From: Actinomycetes bacterium
GTDB taxonomy: Bacteria > Actinomycetota > Acidimicrobiia > Acidimicrobiales > RAAP-2
Length of the DNA: 10,300 nt
Direction of reading: 5' to 3'
NCBI GenBank assembly: GCA_021799915.1
Contig: JAJYZN010000095.1
Span: 1 to 10,300, forward strand
Made by a program: the position numbers and the translations under genes. This document shows positions 1 through 7,638 of the stretch, piece after piece (within the stretch, counting starts at the first letter, position 1; each line of letters starts with the position of its first letter). The notes below the pieces were generated by a model. It did not search any database and was not told the DNA's origin. It saw nothing but the letters and a program-made list of their open reading frames with translations.

Positions 1-873
1 ATCCGACAGGTAGTCGCCGTTCAGGTTGGTAGTGGCGATCACGTCGAAGTCCTCGGGGCGCGTGAGCACCTGCTGCAGGGTGATATCGGCGATGTTGTCC
101 TTGACGAGCACCTTGTCGCCGGGCTTTCCTTTGCAGTCGTCCCAGCCCACCGCCACGTCGGCGAACTCCTCACGGGTGACCTCGTAACCCCAGGTGCGGA
201 AGGCCCCCTCGGTGAACTTCTGGATGTTGCCCTTGTGGACCATCGTCACCGATTGCCGCCCGTGGTCCAGGGCGTAGCGGATGGCAGCCCGGATCAGGCG
301 CTTGGATCCTTCCTCCGACACGGGCTTGATCCCGATGCCCGACCCGTCGCGGATCGGGAACCCCATCTCTTGTCGTAGGAAGGCCGTCAGCTTCTCCGCC
401 TCGGGCGATCCTTTCTCCACCTCGTAGCCGGCGTAGACATCCTCGGTGTTCTCCCGGAAGATGACCATGTCGACCAGCTCGGGGTGGCGCACGGGAGAGG
501 GGACTCCGGTGAACCACCGCACCGGACGGAGACAGACATAGAGGTCCAGGATCTGGCGCAGGGCCACGTTGAGCGATCGGATCCCGCCACCGATGGGCGT
601 CGTGAGGGGGCCCTTGATCCCGATGAGGTGCTCTCGGAATGCCTCCACCGTCTCATCCGGCAGCCACGTGCCGGTCTGGTCGTAGGCCTTCTGGCCGGCC
701 AGGACCTCCTTCCACGCCACCCGGCGCCCGTGCTTGGCCGCTGCCGCGTCCAGGACAAGCTTGGCCGCGGGCCAGATGTCGACGCCGGTGCCGTCGCCTT
801 CGATGAACGGGATGACGGGCTCGTCGGGAACCACCAGCTTCCCGTCGGCCCCCATGGTGATGGTGTCTGCCAT
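1..873 (-). CDS. icd: NADP-dependent isocitrate dehydrogenase, E. coli type (3' end outside window)
   Basis: TCA-cycle enzyme oxidising isocitrate to 2-oxoglutarate and CO2, usually with NADP, in the cytosol. The visible 291 residues match the homodimeric E. coli Icd family (about 416 aa) almost end to end. IEGDGTG is at 24-30, [20 protein letters not shown] at 87-106, and LRPVR at 115-119. [11 protein letters not shown] is at 139-149, [14 protein letters not shown] at 212-225, and NLNGDYLSD at 283-291. Ser100, Asn102, Arg106, Arg116, Arg140, Tyr147 and Lys214 correspond by alignment from memory to E. coli Ser113, Asn115, Arg119, Arg129, Arg153, Tyr160 and Lys230. The ATG at 873 is chosen because the N-terminus then aligns with the family; a second ATG (Met7) is possible. 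It starts 10 nt after the metF stop, so it is probably the distal operon gene seen here. The C-terminal roughly 125 residues lie beyond position 1. Confidence 0.95.
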   Translation of the reverse strand, partial: MADTITMGADGKLVVPDEPVIPFIEGDGTGVDIWPAAKLVLDAAAAKHGRRVAWKEVLAGQKAYDQTGTWLPDETVEAFREHLIGIKGPLTTPIGGGIRSLNVALRQILDLYVCLRPVRWFTGVPSPVRHPELVDMVIFRENTEDVYAGYEVEKGSPEAEKLTAFLRQEMGFPIRDGSGIGIKPVSEEGSKRLIRAAIRYALDHGRQSVTMVHKGNIQKFTEGAFRTWGYEVTREEFADVAVGWDDCKGKPGDKVLVKDNIADITLQQVLTRPEDFDVIATTNLNGDYLSD

Positions 874-883
874 GGAAGCGATC

Positions 884-1825
884 CTATGGCCGGGTGGTGG
901 CGCCACCCCAATCGGCGCCGGTGGACAGCGGCCTGCTCCCGGACGGTGAACCTGGCTCTGCAAGCGCCCGGTCGAGCCCGAGAGCGCCGTAGATCTCCCG
1001 GGTCACGCTCGATCGGTTGAGCGTGTAGAAGTGCAGCCCCGGCGCGCCATCGTCGAGCAGCGCGCGGCACAGCGCGGTGAAGACCTCGATCCCCTCCTCG
1101 CGGACAGCGGCCGCGCCCCCGGCCCGATCGGCTGCCTCCAAGCGCTCGACCAGCCAGCGGGGCGCCGGCGCGCCCATCGGCCCCAGGCGCGACAGCGACG
1201 CGAGCGTGGTCACCGGCAGGATCCCCGGCAGGATCGGCCGGTCGACCCCACGGACAGCCATGTCGTCGCGGAGCGACCGGTACTCGCCCAGCTCGAAGAA
1301 GAACTGGGTGACCCCGAAGTCTGCCCGGCGGAGCTTCTCGGCCAGGTGGTCACGGTCACTGGCCAGGTCGGGCGAGGCCGGGTGGCCGGCAGGGTGGGCA
1401 GCCACCCCGATGGAGAACCCCCCGACCGCTCGTGCCAGCTCCACCAACTCGATGGCGTGGAGCAGCTCTCCGGACCCCGCCAAAGGATCAGCCGGCGGAT
1501 CCCCCCCGAGGGCCATGAGGTTGTCCACGCCGGCTTTGCGGTAGGAGACCAGGATGTCGGCGAGCTCCAGCCGGCTGTGGGCAACGCAGATGAGGTGGGC
1601 CATCGGGTTGAGAGACGTGGTGTGGAGCATGCCGGTCACCAAGTCGTAGGTCCGCCGACGCGACGCCCGACCGCCGCGATAGGTGACCGAGACGAACGAC
1701 GGGGCCAGCGGCTCGAGGGCGCGCAGCGTCTCGAGCAGCGTCGCCTGCTCGTCTTCGGTCTTGGGCGGGAAGAACTCGAAGGAGTAGGTGGGCCCGGCCG
1801 CGAGGAGCTCGGCGATCTGCGTCAC
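884..1825 (-). CDS. metF: 5,10-methylenetetrahydrofolate reductase
   Basis: Flavoprotein reducing 5,10-methylene-THF to 5-methyl-THF, the methyl donor for methionine synthesis. The 313-aa product is a single TIM-barrel, slightly longer than E. coli MetF (296 aa). [12 protein letters not shown] lies at 15-26 with the catalytic Glu at 17. The folate/flavin aspartate is in LGGDPP (Asp109; families usually show LRGD). QFFFE is at 174-178, and [11 protein letters not shown] at 263-273 near the C-terminus. The last 25 or so residues are a Ser/Gly/Pro-rich tail with no recognised function. The start is a GTG at 1825, 17 nt after the cupin stop, without a convincing Shine-Dalgarno, so translation may depend on coupling. 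It lies directly downstream of folD and the cupin, and folD supplies its substrate. Confidence 0.93.
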   Translation of the reverse strand: MTQIAELLAAGPTYSFEFFPPKTEDEQATLLETLRALEPLAPSFVSVTYRGGRASRRRTYDLVTGMLHTTSLNPMAHLICVAHSRLELADILVSYRKAGVDNLMALGGDPPADPLAGSGELLHAIELVELARAVGGFSIGVAAHPAGHPASPDLASDRDHLAEKLRRADFGVTQFFFELGEYRSLRDDMAVRGVDRPILPGILPVTTLASLSRLGPMGAPAPRWLVERLEAADRAGGAAAVREEGIEVFTALCRALLDDGAPGLHFYTLNRSSVTREIYGALGLDRALAEPGSPSGSRPLSTGADWGGATTRP

Positions 1826-1842
1826 CGGGCCAAGAGTAGTGC

Positions 1843-2262
1843 TCAGGAGGTGCCGGCCCGCCCGAAATCGTCCTCCAACCGGACGATGTCGTCCTCTCCG
1901 AAGTAGTCGCCACGCTGGACTTCGATGAACACGAGGTCGTCGTCACCCTCGCACGCGATGCGATGGGCGGTACCCAGCCCGACGTCCACCGAGTCCCCCG
2001 CTGCCAGCTCTCGATCCACCCCGTCCAAGGTGACACGGCCCCGACCGGACACGACGAACCAGTGCTCGGCGCGCCGGGCGTGCCGCTGGTAGCTGAGGCG
2101 CTTGCCGGGATGGACCACGATGCGCTTGACCTTGTGGTCGGGAGCGCTGTCGTCGAGCACGGTGTACGAGCCCCATGGCCGCTCCTCGTGCTCGCCGCCG
2201 TGCACCCGAGACGGGGCCGGCACCGATGCGGGAGAGGGCGATGACCCGTCCGCGGCGCTCAT
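1843..2262 (-). CDS. Stand-alone cupin resembling type II mannose-6-phosphate isomerase / ManC C-terminal domain
   Basis: The 139-aa protein is a small single-domain cupin. After a Ser/Pro-rich N-terminus (about 1-24) it carries [12 protein letters not shown] (27-38), [30 protein letters not shown] (44-73), GTAHRI (97-102) and [20 protein letters not shown] (116-135). These mark the isomerase half of bifunctional mannose-1-phosphate guanylyltransferase / mannose-6-phosphate isomerase. The likely metal-site region keeps His61, Glu66, His67 and His100. The HHHRAEHW pattern common in ManC reads HARRAEHW here, losing two histidines. Stand-alone homologues are usually annotated as phosphomannose isomerase, but catalysis is not demonstrated for such short forms. 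The ATG at 2262 overlaps the folD stop by 4 nt (ATGA), so translation is probably coupled to folD. Its role in a folate/TCA operon is unknown; sugar-nucleotide synthesis or sugar sensing is conceivable. Confidence 0.85.
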   Translation of the reverse strand: MSAADGSSPSPASVPAPSRVHGGEHEERPWGSYTVLDDSAPDHKVKRIVVHPGKRLSYQRHARRAEHWFVVSGRGRVTLDGVDRELAAGDSVDVGLGTAHRIACEGDDDLVFIEVQRGDYFGEDDIVRLEDDFGRAGTS

Positions 2263-3110
2263 ACGCGCTCTGCCGCCCGGACGGCGTTCCGCAACAGCAT
2301 TGCCCTGGTCATGGGGCCCACGCCACCGATTCTCGGGGTGATCCAGCCGGCCACCTCGGCCACGTCCTCAGCCACATCGGAGAGCAGCTTACGTCCCTCC
2401 CAGCTCGTCCCGGCGCCCACGACGGCCGCCCCGGGCTTGACCATGCCGGCGGTCACGAGGCCTGCGCGGCCGGCTGCCGCCACGACCACGTCGGCGCTGC
2501 GCACCAGGCCACTCAGATCGTCGACACCGGTGTGGACGACCGTGACCGCCGCGTTGCACCCCGGTCGCTTGGTGGCCAAGAGGACGGCAAGAGGCCGCCC
2601 GATGGTCAGACCCCGCCCGATGACCACGGCGTGGCGCCCTTCGACCGGCACGTCGTAGGCGTGGAGCAGCTCGACGATGCCCGCCGGCGTGCACGGGAGG
2701 GGTCCAGGCCGCCCCATGAGCAGCCGGCCGAGGTTCACCGGGTGGAGGCCGTCGACGTCCTTGGCCGGGTCCACGGCCATCAGCACCCGCTCCTCGTCCA
2801 AACCCTCGGGCAGCGGGAGCTGGACGAGGTAGGCGTGGACGGCCGGGTCTGCGTTGAACCTGGCCACGACCTCCTCGACCTCGGCTTGGGTCGCAGTCTC
2901 GGGCAGGTGCTGGTGGTACGACGTGATGCCCACCTCGGCGCAGTCCTCGTGCTTCATCGCAACGTAGCGGGCGCTCGGCCCGTCGTCGCCCACCAGGATG
3001 GTGCCAAGGCCGACGCGTATTCCCTCGGCCGCCAGCCTGGCCACCCGCTCGGCCACTTCGGCTCGGACCCTCGCCGCCAGGCGCTCGCCGTCGAGTAGGA
3101 CCGCCGTCAC
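2259..3110 (-). CDS. folD: Bifunctional methylene-THF dehydrogenase / methenyl-THF cyclohydrolase
   Basis: Interconverts 5,10-methylene-THF, 5,10-methenyl-THF and 10-formyl-THF, using NADP in most bacteria. The 283 aa match the usual length (E. coli 288). The N-terminal catalytic domain shows [24 protein letters not shown] (39-62), with the Tyr49/Lys53 pair of the YxxxK motif. It also shows VQLPLP (96-101) and [10 protein letters not shown] (117-126). The Rossmann part has [13 protein letters not shown] (163-175), an actinobacterial version of GRSxIVGKP, then [11 protein letters not shown] (262-272). The GTG start at 3110 gives the expected MTAVLLDGE opening. This start sits in one copy of a 17-bp tandem repeat, with a six-codon frame ending on it. 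It lies 60 nt after purH and overlaps the cupin gene by 4 nt. FolD can supply 10-formyl-THF to PurN and PurH, and shares methylene-THF with MetF. Confidence 0.95.
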   Translation of the reverse strand: MTAVLLDGERLAARVRAEVAERVARLAAEGIRVGLGTILVGDDGPSARYVAMKHEDCAEVGITSYHQHLPETATQAEVEEVVARFNADPAVHAYLVQLPLPEGLDEERVLMAVDPAKDVDGLHPVNLGRLLMGRPGPLPCTPAGIVELLHAYDVPVEGRHAVVIGRGLTIGRPLAVLLATKRPGCNAAVTVVHTGVDDLSGLVRSADVVVAAAGRAGLVTAGMVKPGAAVVGAGTSWEGRKLLSDVAEDVAEVAGWITPRIGGVGPMTRAMLLRNAVRAAERV

Positions 3111-3130
3111 CGCAGGACCGCCGTCACCGC
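3097..3130. repeat. Perfect 17-bp tandem duplication over the folD start codon
   Basis: The unit aggaccgccgtcaccgc occurs twice without mismatch or gap, at 3097-3113 and 3114-3130. On the minus strand each copy contains GTGACGGCGGTCCT, the folD start and first codons. The upstream copy reads GTG ACG GCG GTC CTG CGG TGA (3127-3107), and its TGA overlaps the folD GTG (3110-3108). Because 17 is not a multiple of three, the upstream GTG cannot start folD. Confidence 0.9.
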
Positions 3131-3170
3131 CGCCCGCCTCGCGCGACGCGTCCTCCGTGCTCCGAGGACC

Positions 3171-4790
3171 TCAATGCCGGAAGTGCCGTTCACCGGTGAT
3201 CACCATGGCGATGCCGGCAGCGTCGGCTGCCGCCGTCACCTCGGCGTCGCGCACCGAGCCCCCCGGCTGGACCACCGCCGCCACCCCTGCCTGGGCCAGC
3301 ACCTCCAAGCCGTCGGGAAAGGGGAAGAACGCGTCGCTCGCGGCGGCGGCGCCCACCGCCCGCTCCCCCGCCTTGGTCACGGCGATCTCGGCTGCCACCA
3401 CCCGGGACTGCTGGCCGGCACCCACGCCGACCGCCTGACCGCCGTGCACGATCGAGATCGCGTTCGAGGTCGTGCGGGCACAGATCCGCCAAGCCAGCAC
3501 CAGGTCCCGCCACTGGTCTTCGGTCGGCTCGGTCGCGCTGACCACCCGCCAGGTGGGGACCTCGCTCACGAAGCGATCGGGCGTCTGGACCAGGTACGAC
3601 CCCCCCAAGCTCCGCACGTGGAGGCCAAGCGGGTCCGGAGCGCCGGCCGAGAGGATGCGGGTGGCCTTGCGCTTTGCCACCAGGCGAGCGAGCGCTTCGG
3701 GCTCGAACGATGGCGCCACGACCACGTCTGCCTGGGGGCCACCGGCCATGACCTCGGCCACGGCGACGGTCACCGGCCCCGATAGCGCGACCACGCCCCC
3801 GAAAGCCGACAAGGGGTCGCCGGCGAGCGCCCATTCGTAGGCCGTCGTGAGGTCCGCGGCCACGGCGGCACCACAGGGGTTCGCGTGCTTGATGATGGCC
3901 ACCGCCTGCTCGGCGCCGGCGCCGCCCACACCAGCGCCCCTCACGCCGGCATCGGACACGAGCTCGTGGACGAGGCGCCACGCGGCGTCGGCGTCGAAGA
4001 TGTTGAGGTACGACAGTTCGGTGCCGGAGTGCTGGACCGTCGTGTCCCACCAGCTCGCCTCACCGGCCAAGCGGTACCTGGCACCCGACTGGTGCGGGTT
4101 CTCGCCGTAGCGCAGCGTTGCGGCCCGTTCCAAAGTGACGTGCAGGGTCGGAGGAAGCAGGGCGCCAGCCGCCTCGCCGGCGCCAGACGCCTCGCCGGCG
4201 TCAGCCGCCGCGTCGACACCAGCTGCCTCCGGGGCGGCATTCACCTCCTCGTCGAACCACGACACGATCGCGGCGTCGTAGGCGGCCGTGTGGGCGAACG
4301 CCGCCCTGGCCAACCGGCGCCGCGTGCTGTCGGAGAGCGAACCGTTGCCGGCCAGCTCTTCCAGGACAGCCGGGTAGTCGGCCGGCGAGGTGACGACGCC
4401 CACATGGGCGAAGTTCTTCGCTGCCGCCCGCACCATGGCCGGCCCACCCACGTCGATGAGCTCCACCGAGGGGTCCGAGGCGAACGGGTACAGGTTGGAG
4501 ACCACCAGGTCGATGAGCTCGATCCCCTCGGCGGCGACGTCGGAGAGGTGGGCGGGCTCGGAGCGGTCGGCCAGGATCCCTCCGTGGATACGGGGGTGCA
4601 GCGTCTTGACCCGGCCGCCCAGCATCTCGGGCGAGCCGGTCACCGCGCTCACCTCCTCGTGCGCGATCCCGGCGTCGGCCAGCGCTGCGGCCGTCTTGCC
4701 GCTGGCCACGAGCTCCCATCCGAGGCCCGCCAGGCCCGAGGCCAGGTCCACCAGCCCGGTCTTGTCGTACACCGACAGCAGTGCTCTCAC
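3171..4790 (-). CDS. purH: Bifunctional AICAR transformylase / IMP cyclohydrolase
   Basis: Catalyses the last two steps of de novo IMP synthesis: formyl transfer from 10-formyl-THF to AICAR, then ring closure. The 539 aa are complete. The N-terminal cyclohydrolase (MGS-like) domain has LLSVYDKTG (4-12), [24 protein letters not shown] (51-74), SNLYPF (98-103) and [15 protein letters not shown] (112-126). The transformylase domain has RYGENPHQ (227-234), [13 protein letters not shown] (259-271), IIKHANPCG (299-307) with the catalytic Lys301-His302, [10 protein letters not shown] (329-338), SNAI (442-445) and GAGQQSRV (457-464). It ends in ITGERHFRH. Two Ala/Gly-rich stretches look like lineage-specific expansions: the domain linker (185-210) and the segment before the KH motif (280-295). 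The GTG start overlaps the purN stop by 4 nt (GTGA), a strong sign of translational coupling. Confidence 0.96.
   Translation of the reverse strand: MRALLSVYDKTGLVDLASGLAGLGWELVASGKTAAALADAGIAHEEVSAVTGSPEMLGGRVKTLHPRIHGGILADRSEPAHLSDVAAEGIELIDLVVSNLYPFASDPSVELIDVGGPAMVRAAAKNFAHVGVVTSPADYPAVLEELAGNGSLSDSTRRRLARAAFAHTAAYDAAIVSWFDEEVNAAPEAAGVDAAADAGEASGAGEAAGALLPPTLHVTLERAATLRYGENPHQSGARYRLAGEASWWDTTVQHSGTELSYLNIFDADAAWRLVHELVSDAGVRGAGVGGAGAEQAVAIIKHANPCGAAVAADLTTAYEWALAGDPLSAFGGVVALSGPVTVAVAEVMAGGPQADVVVAPSFEPEALARLVAKRKATRILSAGAPDPLGLHVRSLGGSYLVQTPDRFVSEVPTWRVVSATEPTEDQWRDLVLAWRICARTTSNAISIVHGGQAVGVGAGQQSRVVAAEIAVTKAGERAVGAAAASDAFFPFPDGLEVLAQAGVAAVVQPGGSVRDAEVTAAADAAGIAMVITGERHFRH
4164..4217. 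repeat. 18-bp in-frame minisatellite inside purH linker
   Basis: Two units at 4164-4181 and 4182-4199 agree at 17 of 18 positions. A third, degenerate unit at 4200-4217 agrees at about 14 of 18. The unit length keeps the purH frame, and the first two encode AGEAAG and AGEASG. They lie in the linker between the cyclohydrolase and transformylase domains, where length change is likely to be tolerated. Confidence 0.85.
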
Positions 4791-5443
4791 GCTCGTGCCA
4801 CCTGGATGGTGAGGCCCTCGAGCGAGCCGGTGGACGCAAGCTCGGCACAGGCGCGGCGGATGGTCTCGGGGTACAGGCGCCGCTCCACCGTCTTGATCCG
4901 CTCGTGCAGCGTGCCGGCGGTGTCGCCGTCACGCACGGGGACCTCTGCCTGGGCAAGGATCGGCCCGGCATCGACCTCGAGGGTGGCCACGTGGACGGTG
5001 CAGCCGGTGACCCGGGCACCCGCCGCGAGCGCGTCCTCGACGCCGTGCCAGCCGGGGAACGCCGGGAGCAGCGACGGGTGGGTGTTGAGGATCCTCCCGG
5101 GAAACGCGTCGTGCACCGGCTTGTCGAGGACGGTCCCGAACCCGGCCATGGCCACCAGGTCCACGGATCGGGTGGTGAGCACGTCGGCGACGGCCTCCGT
5201 GAAGCCCCGGCGATCGAAAGCTGCTCCGAAACCCCCCCAGGCAAGGCGATCGACCACCACCGCGTCCACCCCGGCTTGACGCGCTACCTCGATGGCCCGG
5301 CAGGGGCGGTCGGCCACCACGACCGTGACCGGGAGCCGGTCGGCCAGGAGCGCTTCGAGGATCGTCCCGCTCCCCGATGCCAGGACGGCCAGCCTCACCT
5401 CCACGCCGCCCACGCTACCAAGCGGGTCCTCCGCCGACGCCAC
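4787..5443 (-). CDS. purN: Phosphoribosylglycinamide formyltransferase (GART)
   Basis: Transfers the formyl group of 10-formyl-THF to GAR in purine synthesis. The 218-aa product has LAVLASGSGT (18-27; families often have GSGSN), the catalytic stretch ILNTHPSLLPAFPG (118-131) with Asn120 and His122, and GCTVHVATLEVDAGPILAQ (147-165) with Asp158. These correspond to E. coli Asn106, His108 and Asp144. The start is uncertain. The GTG at 5443 leaves about 15 residues more than E. coli PurN. In-frame GTGs at 5413, 5404 and 5398 would give family-like N-termini; the one at 5413 has GGAGGA 13 nt upstream. The longest form is given because it sits 11 nt after the sucD stop. It overlaps purH by 4 nt. 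Confidence 0.93.
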   Translation of the reverse strand: MASAEDPLGSVGGVEVRLAVLASGSGTILEALLADRLPVTVVVADRPCRAIEVARQAGVDAVVVDRLAWGGFGAAFDRRGFTEAVADVLTTRSVDLVAMAGFGTVLDKPVHDAFPGRILNTHPSLLPAFPGWHGVEDALAAGARVTGCTVHVATLEVDAGPILAQAEVPVRDGDTAGTLHERIKTVERRLYPETIRRACAELASTGSLEGLTIQVARA

Positions 5444-5454
5444 CTTCGGCGCGC

Positions 5455-6345
5455 TCAGGGGAGCGCCTTGACGATCTCGACCATCTTTTCGCCGGCCTCG
5501 GTCGGGTTGAGCGCGACCGTCACCCCGGCGGCCGACAGGGCGTCCATCTTGGCCTGGGCCGTACCCTGGGAGCCGGAGATGATCGCGCCGGCATGGCCCA
5601 TCTTGCGCCCCGGCGGCGCGGTGACGCCGGCGACGTAGGAGACGACCGGCTTGGTGAGGTTCGCCGAAATGAATTCGGCGGCCCGCTCCTCCTCCGAGCC
5701 GCCGATCTCCCCGATCATCATCACCGCCTTGGTGTCCGGGTCCGCTTCAAAAGCCGCCAGACAGTCGATGAAGTTGGTCCCGGGCACCGGGTCGCCTCCG
5801 ATCCCCACGCAGGTGGTCTGCCCCACGCCCTGCTGGGAGAGCTCGTGCAGCGCCTGGTAGGTCAAGGTGCCCGATCTGCTCACGATGCCGACCGGCCCGC
5901 CGGCCATGGCGATGTCGCCCGAGGTGATGCCGATGTTGCACTTCCCCGGCGAGATGATCCCCGGGCAGTTCGGTCCGAGCAGGCGGGTACCGGGGAACTC
6001 CTGCACCAGCCGGTTGTACGTGCGTGCCTCGTCCTGGGCCGGTATCCCCTCGGTGATGCACACGACGAAGCTGATGCCCGCCTCGGCGGCCTCCTCGATT
6101 GCGGCGGCGGCAAACGGCGGCGGCACGGAGATGAACGACGCCGTTGCTCCCGTCGCCTCCACGGCCTCTTGGACCGAGGCGAACACCGGTATCCCCTCGA
6201 TCACCTCGCCCCCACGCTTGGGGTTGGTCCCCGCCACCACCTTGGTGCCGTAGTCCCGGTTGCGCAGGCCGTGGTACAGACCCTGGCTGGTCGGGCTGAC
6301 GCCTTGGATGACCACGGTCGTCGTCTCGTCGACAAAGATGCTCAC
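5455..6345 (-). CDS. sucD: Succinate-CoA ligase, alpha subunit
   Basis: CoA-binding subunit of succinyl-CoA synthetase, which interconverts succinyl-CoA and succinate with nucleotide phosphorylation. At 296 aa it matches the family (E. coli 289). Hallmarks are CITEGIPAQDEA (96-107), LLGPNCPGIISPG (122-134), GIVSRSGTLTYQAL (153-166), GIGGDPVPGTNFID (181-194), IGEIGGSEEE (211-220) and GRKMGHAGAIISG (246-258) with the phosphohistidine His251. The N-terminal CoA loop is unusual. Where E. coli has QGFTGSQGTFH, this has QGVSPTSQGLYH (14-25), one residue longer and without the ThrGly pair. GGVTPGKGG is replaced by AGTNPKRGG (38-46). The GTG start at 6345 is supported by GAGGAG just upstream. It follows sucC by 72 nt. 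Confidence 0.95.
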   Translation of the reverse strand: MSIFVDETTTVVIQGVSPTSQGLYHGLRNRDYGTKVVAGTNPKRGGEVIEGIPVFASVQEAVEATGATASFISVPPPFAAAAIEEAAEAGISFVVCITEGIPAQDEARTYNRLVQEFPGTRLLGPNCPGIISPGKCNIGITSGDIAMAGGPVGIVSRSGTLTYQALHELSQQGVGQTTCVGIGGDPVPGTNFIDCLAAFEADPDTKAVMMIGEIGGSEEERAAEFISANLTKPVVSYVAGVTAPPGRKMGHAGAIISGSQGTAQAKMDALSAAGVTVALNPTEAGEKMVEIVKALP

Positions 6346-6349
6346 TGCT

Positions 6350-6355
6350 CTCCTC
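6350..6355 (-). promoter_or_regulatory. Shine-Dalgarno for sucD
   Basis: GAGGAG on the minus strand lies 4 nt upstream of the GTG at 6345. It is one of only two strong ribosome sites in this operon and supports that GTG as the start. Confidence 0.7.
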
Positions 6356-6417
6356 TTCTCCTCGTCACTCGTTCGTCCACACTCGCGTTCGCGTTCCCTC
6401 CGGAGCCCGCCGACCGC

Positions 6418-7560
6418 TCAGTCGCCAACCAGGGCCACGGCCCGACGAGCACCGTCGAGCATCGTCGGCTCCGACAGCAGGCGATCGGAGAGGTGCGGCG
6501 CCAGGAGCGCCCGCCCGGCCTCGGCGTTGGTCCCGTCGAGGCGGAGCACGATCGGCGAGCGCAGGTCCACCCGGGCCAGCGCCTCGATCACCCCCTTCGC
6601 CACCTCGTCGACCCGGGTGATCCCGCCGAAGATGTTCACGAAGATCGATCGGACCGACGGGTCTGCGTTGATGACCTCGAGCGCGGCCGCCATGACGTCG
6701 GCATTCGCCCCTCCGCCGATGTCGAGGAAATTGGCAGCGCTCCCCCCGACCTGGTTCACCACGTCGAGGGTGCTCATCGCCAGCCCCGCTCCGTTGGCGA
6801 TGATCCCGACGGTGCCGGACAGGCCGATGTAGTTGAGCCCCTTCTCCTTGGCCATCACCTCACGGGGGTCCTCGGACTCGGTCGCCGCGTACTCCGCCCA
6901 CTCCGGGTGCCGGAACGACGCGTTGTCGTCGAGCGTCACCTTGGCGTCGAGCGCGTGGACCCGGCCGTCGGTGGTGAGGATGAGGGGGTTGATCTCAGCC
7001 AGGTCGCAGTCACCTTCCACGTAGCAGGTGTACAGCTTGACCAGGAGCGCCGCCGCCTGTTCCCTGGCGTCGGCGTCCAACCCTGCCCGCTCGACCCATT
7101 CGGCGGCGGCGGCTTCGTCGATGCCTCGCACCGGATCGATGTGGAGCCGGGCGATGGCATCGGGATTGGTGGCCGCCACCTCCTCGATCTCCACACCGCC
7201 CTCGGCCGAGAGCATGCCGAGATGGAGCTTGGCCAGCCGGTCGAGCGTGAAGCTGGCGTAGTACTCGCGGGCGATGTCCGATGCGTGCTCGACCCACAGG
7301 CGGTGGACAACGTGGCCCTTGATGTCCATGCCGAGGATGGCCTGGGCGTGCCTGCGGGCCTCGTCCGCGTCGGCCGCGAGCTTGATCCCCCCGGCCTTGC
7401 CCCGGCCACCCACTTTGACTTGGGCTTTCACGACCACCGGGTACCCGGCGGCGTCGGCCTGGGCCACTGCCTCGTCGGGGGTGTCGGCCACCCCTCCCGG
7501 CGACGTCGGGATCCCGAAGCGGGCGAAGTACTGCTTTCCCTGGTACTCGTAGAGGTCCAC
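6418..7560 (-). CDS. sucC: Succinate-CoA ligase (ADP-forming), beta subunit
   Basis: Nucleotide-binding subunit partnering SucD. The 380 aa (E. coli 388) begin with an ATP-grasp domain: MDLYEYQGKQYFARFGIP (1-18), VVKAQVKVGGRGKAGGIKLA (43-62), and CDLAEINPLILT (185-196) with likely metal ligands Glu189 and, downstream, Asp205. The C-terminal ligase domain has GLSGTVGIIANGAGLAMSTLD (246-266), GGSAANFLDIGGGA (272-285), NIFGGITRVDEVA (309-321) and LRLDGTNAEAGR (339-350). No residue I can judge separates ADP from GDP specificity. The GTG start at 7560 has AGGAG 7 nt upstream and yields the canonical N-terminus. It lies 78 nt after the B12-subunit gene; that gap holds repeats and a hairpin. Confidence 0.95.
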   Translation of the reverse strand: MDLYEYQGKQYFARFGIPTSPGGVADTPDEAVAQADAAGYPVVVKAQVKVGGRGKAGGIKLAADADEARRHAQAILGMDIKGHVVHRLWVEHASDIAREYYASFTLDRLAKLHLGMLSAEGGVEIEEVAATNPDAIARLHIDPVRGIDEAAAAEWVERAGLDADAREQAAALLVKLYTCYVEGDCDLAEINPLILTTDGRVHALDAKVTLDDNASFRHPEWAEYAATESEDPREVMAKEKGLNYIGLSGTVGIIANGAGLAMSTLDVVNQVGGSAANFLDIGGGANADVMAAALEVINADPSVRSIFVNIFGGITRVDEVAKGVIEALARVDLRSPIVLRLDGTNAEAGRALLAPHLSDRLLSEPTMLDGARRAVALVGD

Positions 7561-7567
7561 TCGCTTG

Positions 7568-7572
7568 CTCCT
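7568..7572 (-). promoter_or_regulatory. Shine-Dalgarno for sucC
   Basis: AGGAG on the minus strand, 7 nt upstream of the GTG at 7560, fixes that codon as the sucC start. Confidence 0.75.
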
Positions 7573-7580
7573 CGCTCTCA

Positions 7581-7618
7581 GTGCTGCTCGGTCTCGGTGC
7601 TGCTCGGTGCTGCCCGGC
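7581..7618. repeat. Short direct repeats upstream of sucC
   Basis: The 12-mer gtgctgctcggt occurs exactly at 7581-7592 and 7597-7608. A third, overlapping copy at 7607-7618 matches at 10 of 12 positions. The array occupies most of the gap between the B12-subunit gene and sucC, just upstream of the sucC ribosome site, and runs into the hairpin at 7613-7629. Confidence 0.7.
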
Positions 7619-7629
7619 GGTACGCCGGG
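7613..7629 (-). terminator. Intercistronic GC hairpin, possible attenuator or weak terminator
   Basis: Perfect 7-bp stem CCCGGCG / CGCCGGG around a 3-nt loop. It starts 9 nt past the stop of the B12-subunit gene. No U-run follows it on the minus strand, so a classical intrinsic terminator is unlikely. It could be a partial terminator, a processing or mRNA-stability element, or chance in GC-rich DNA. Confidence 0.4.
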
Positions 7630-7638
7630 TGGGCGACG

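Noticed and set aside
3150..3169. 6-bp stem GTCCTC/GAGGAC between purH and folD as a terminator
   Set aside because: The stem is short, the loop is 8 nt and there is no U-run. folD follows closely and fits the same operon, so chance is more likely.
3885..5279. Plus-strand 464-aa frame antisense to purH and purN
   Set aside because: PurH and PurN carry full catalytic motifs on the other strand; this frame has low-complexity composition and no motif. The frames at 1031-1906, 2175-3098 and 3174-3785 were rejected for the same reason.
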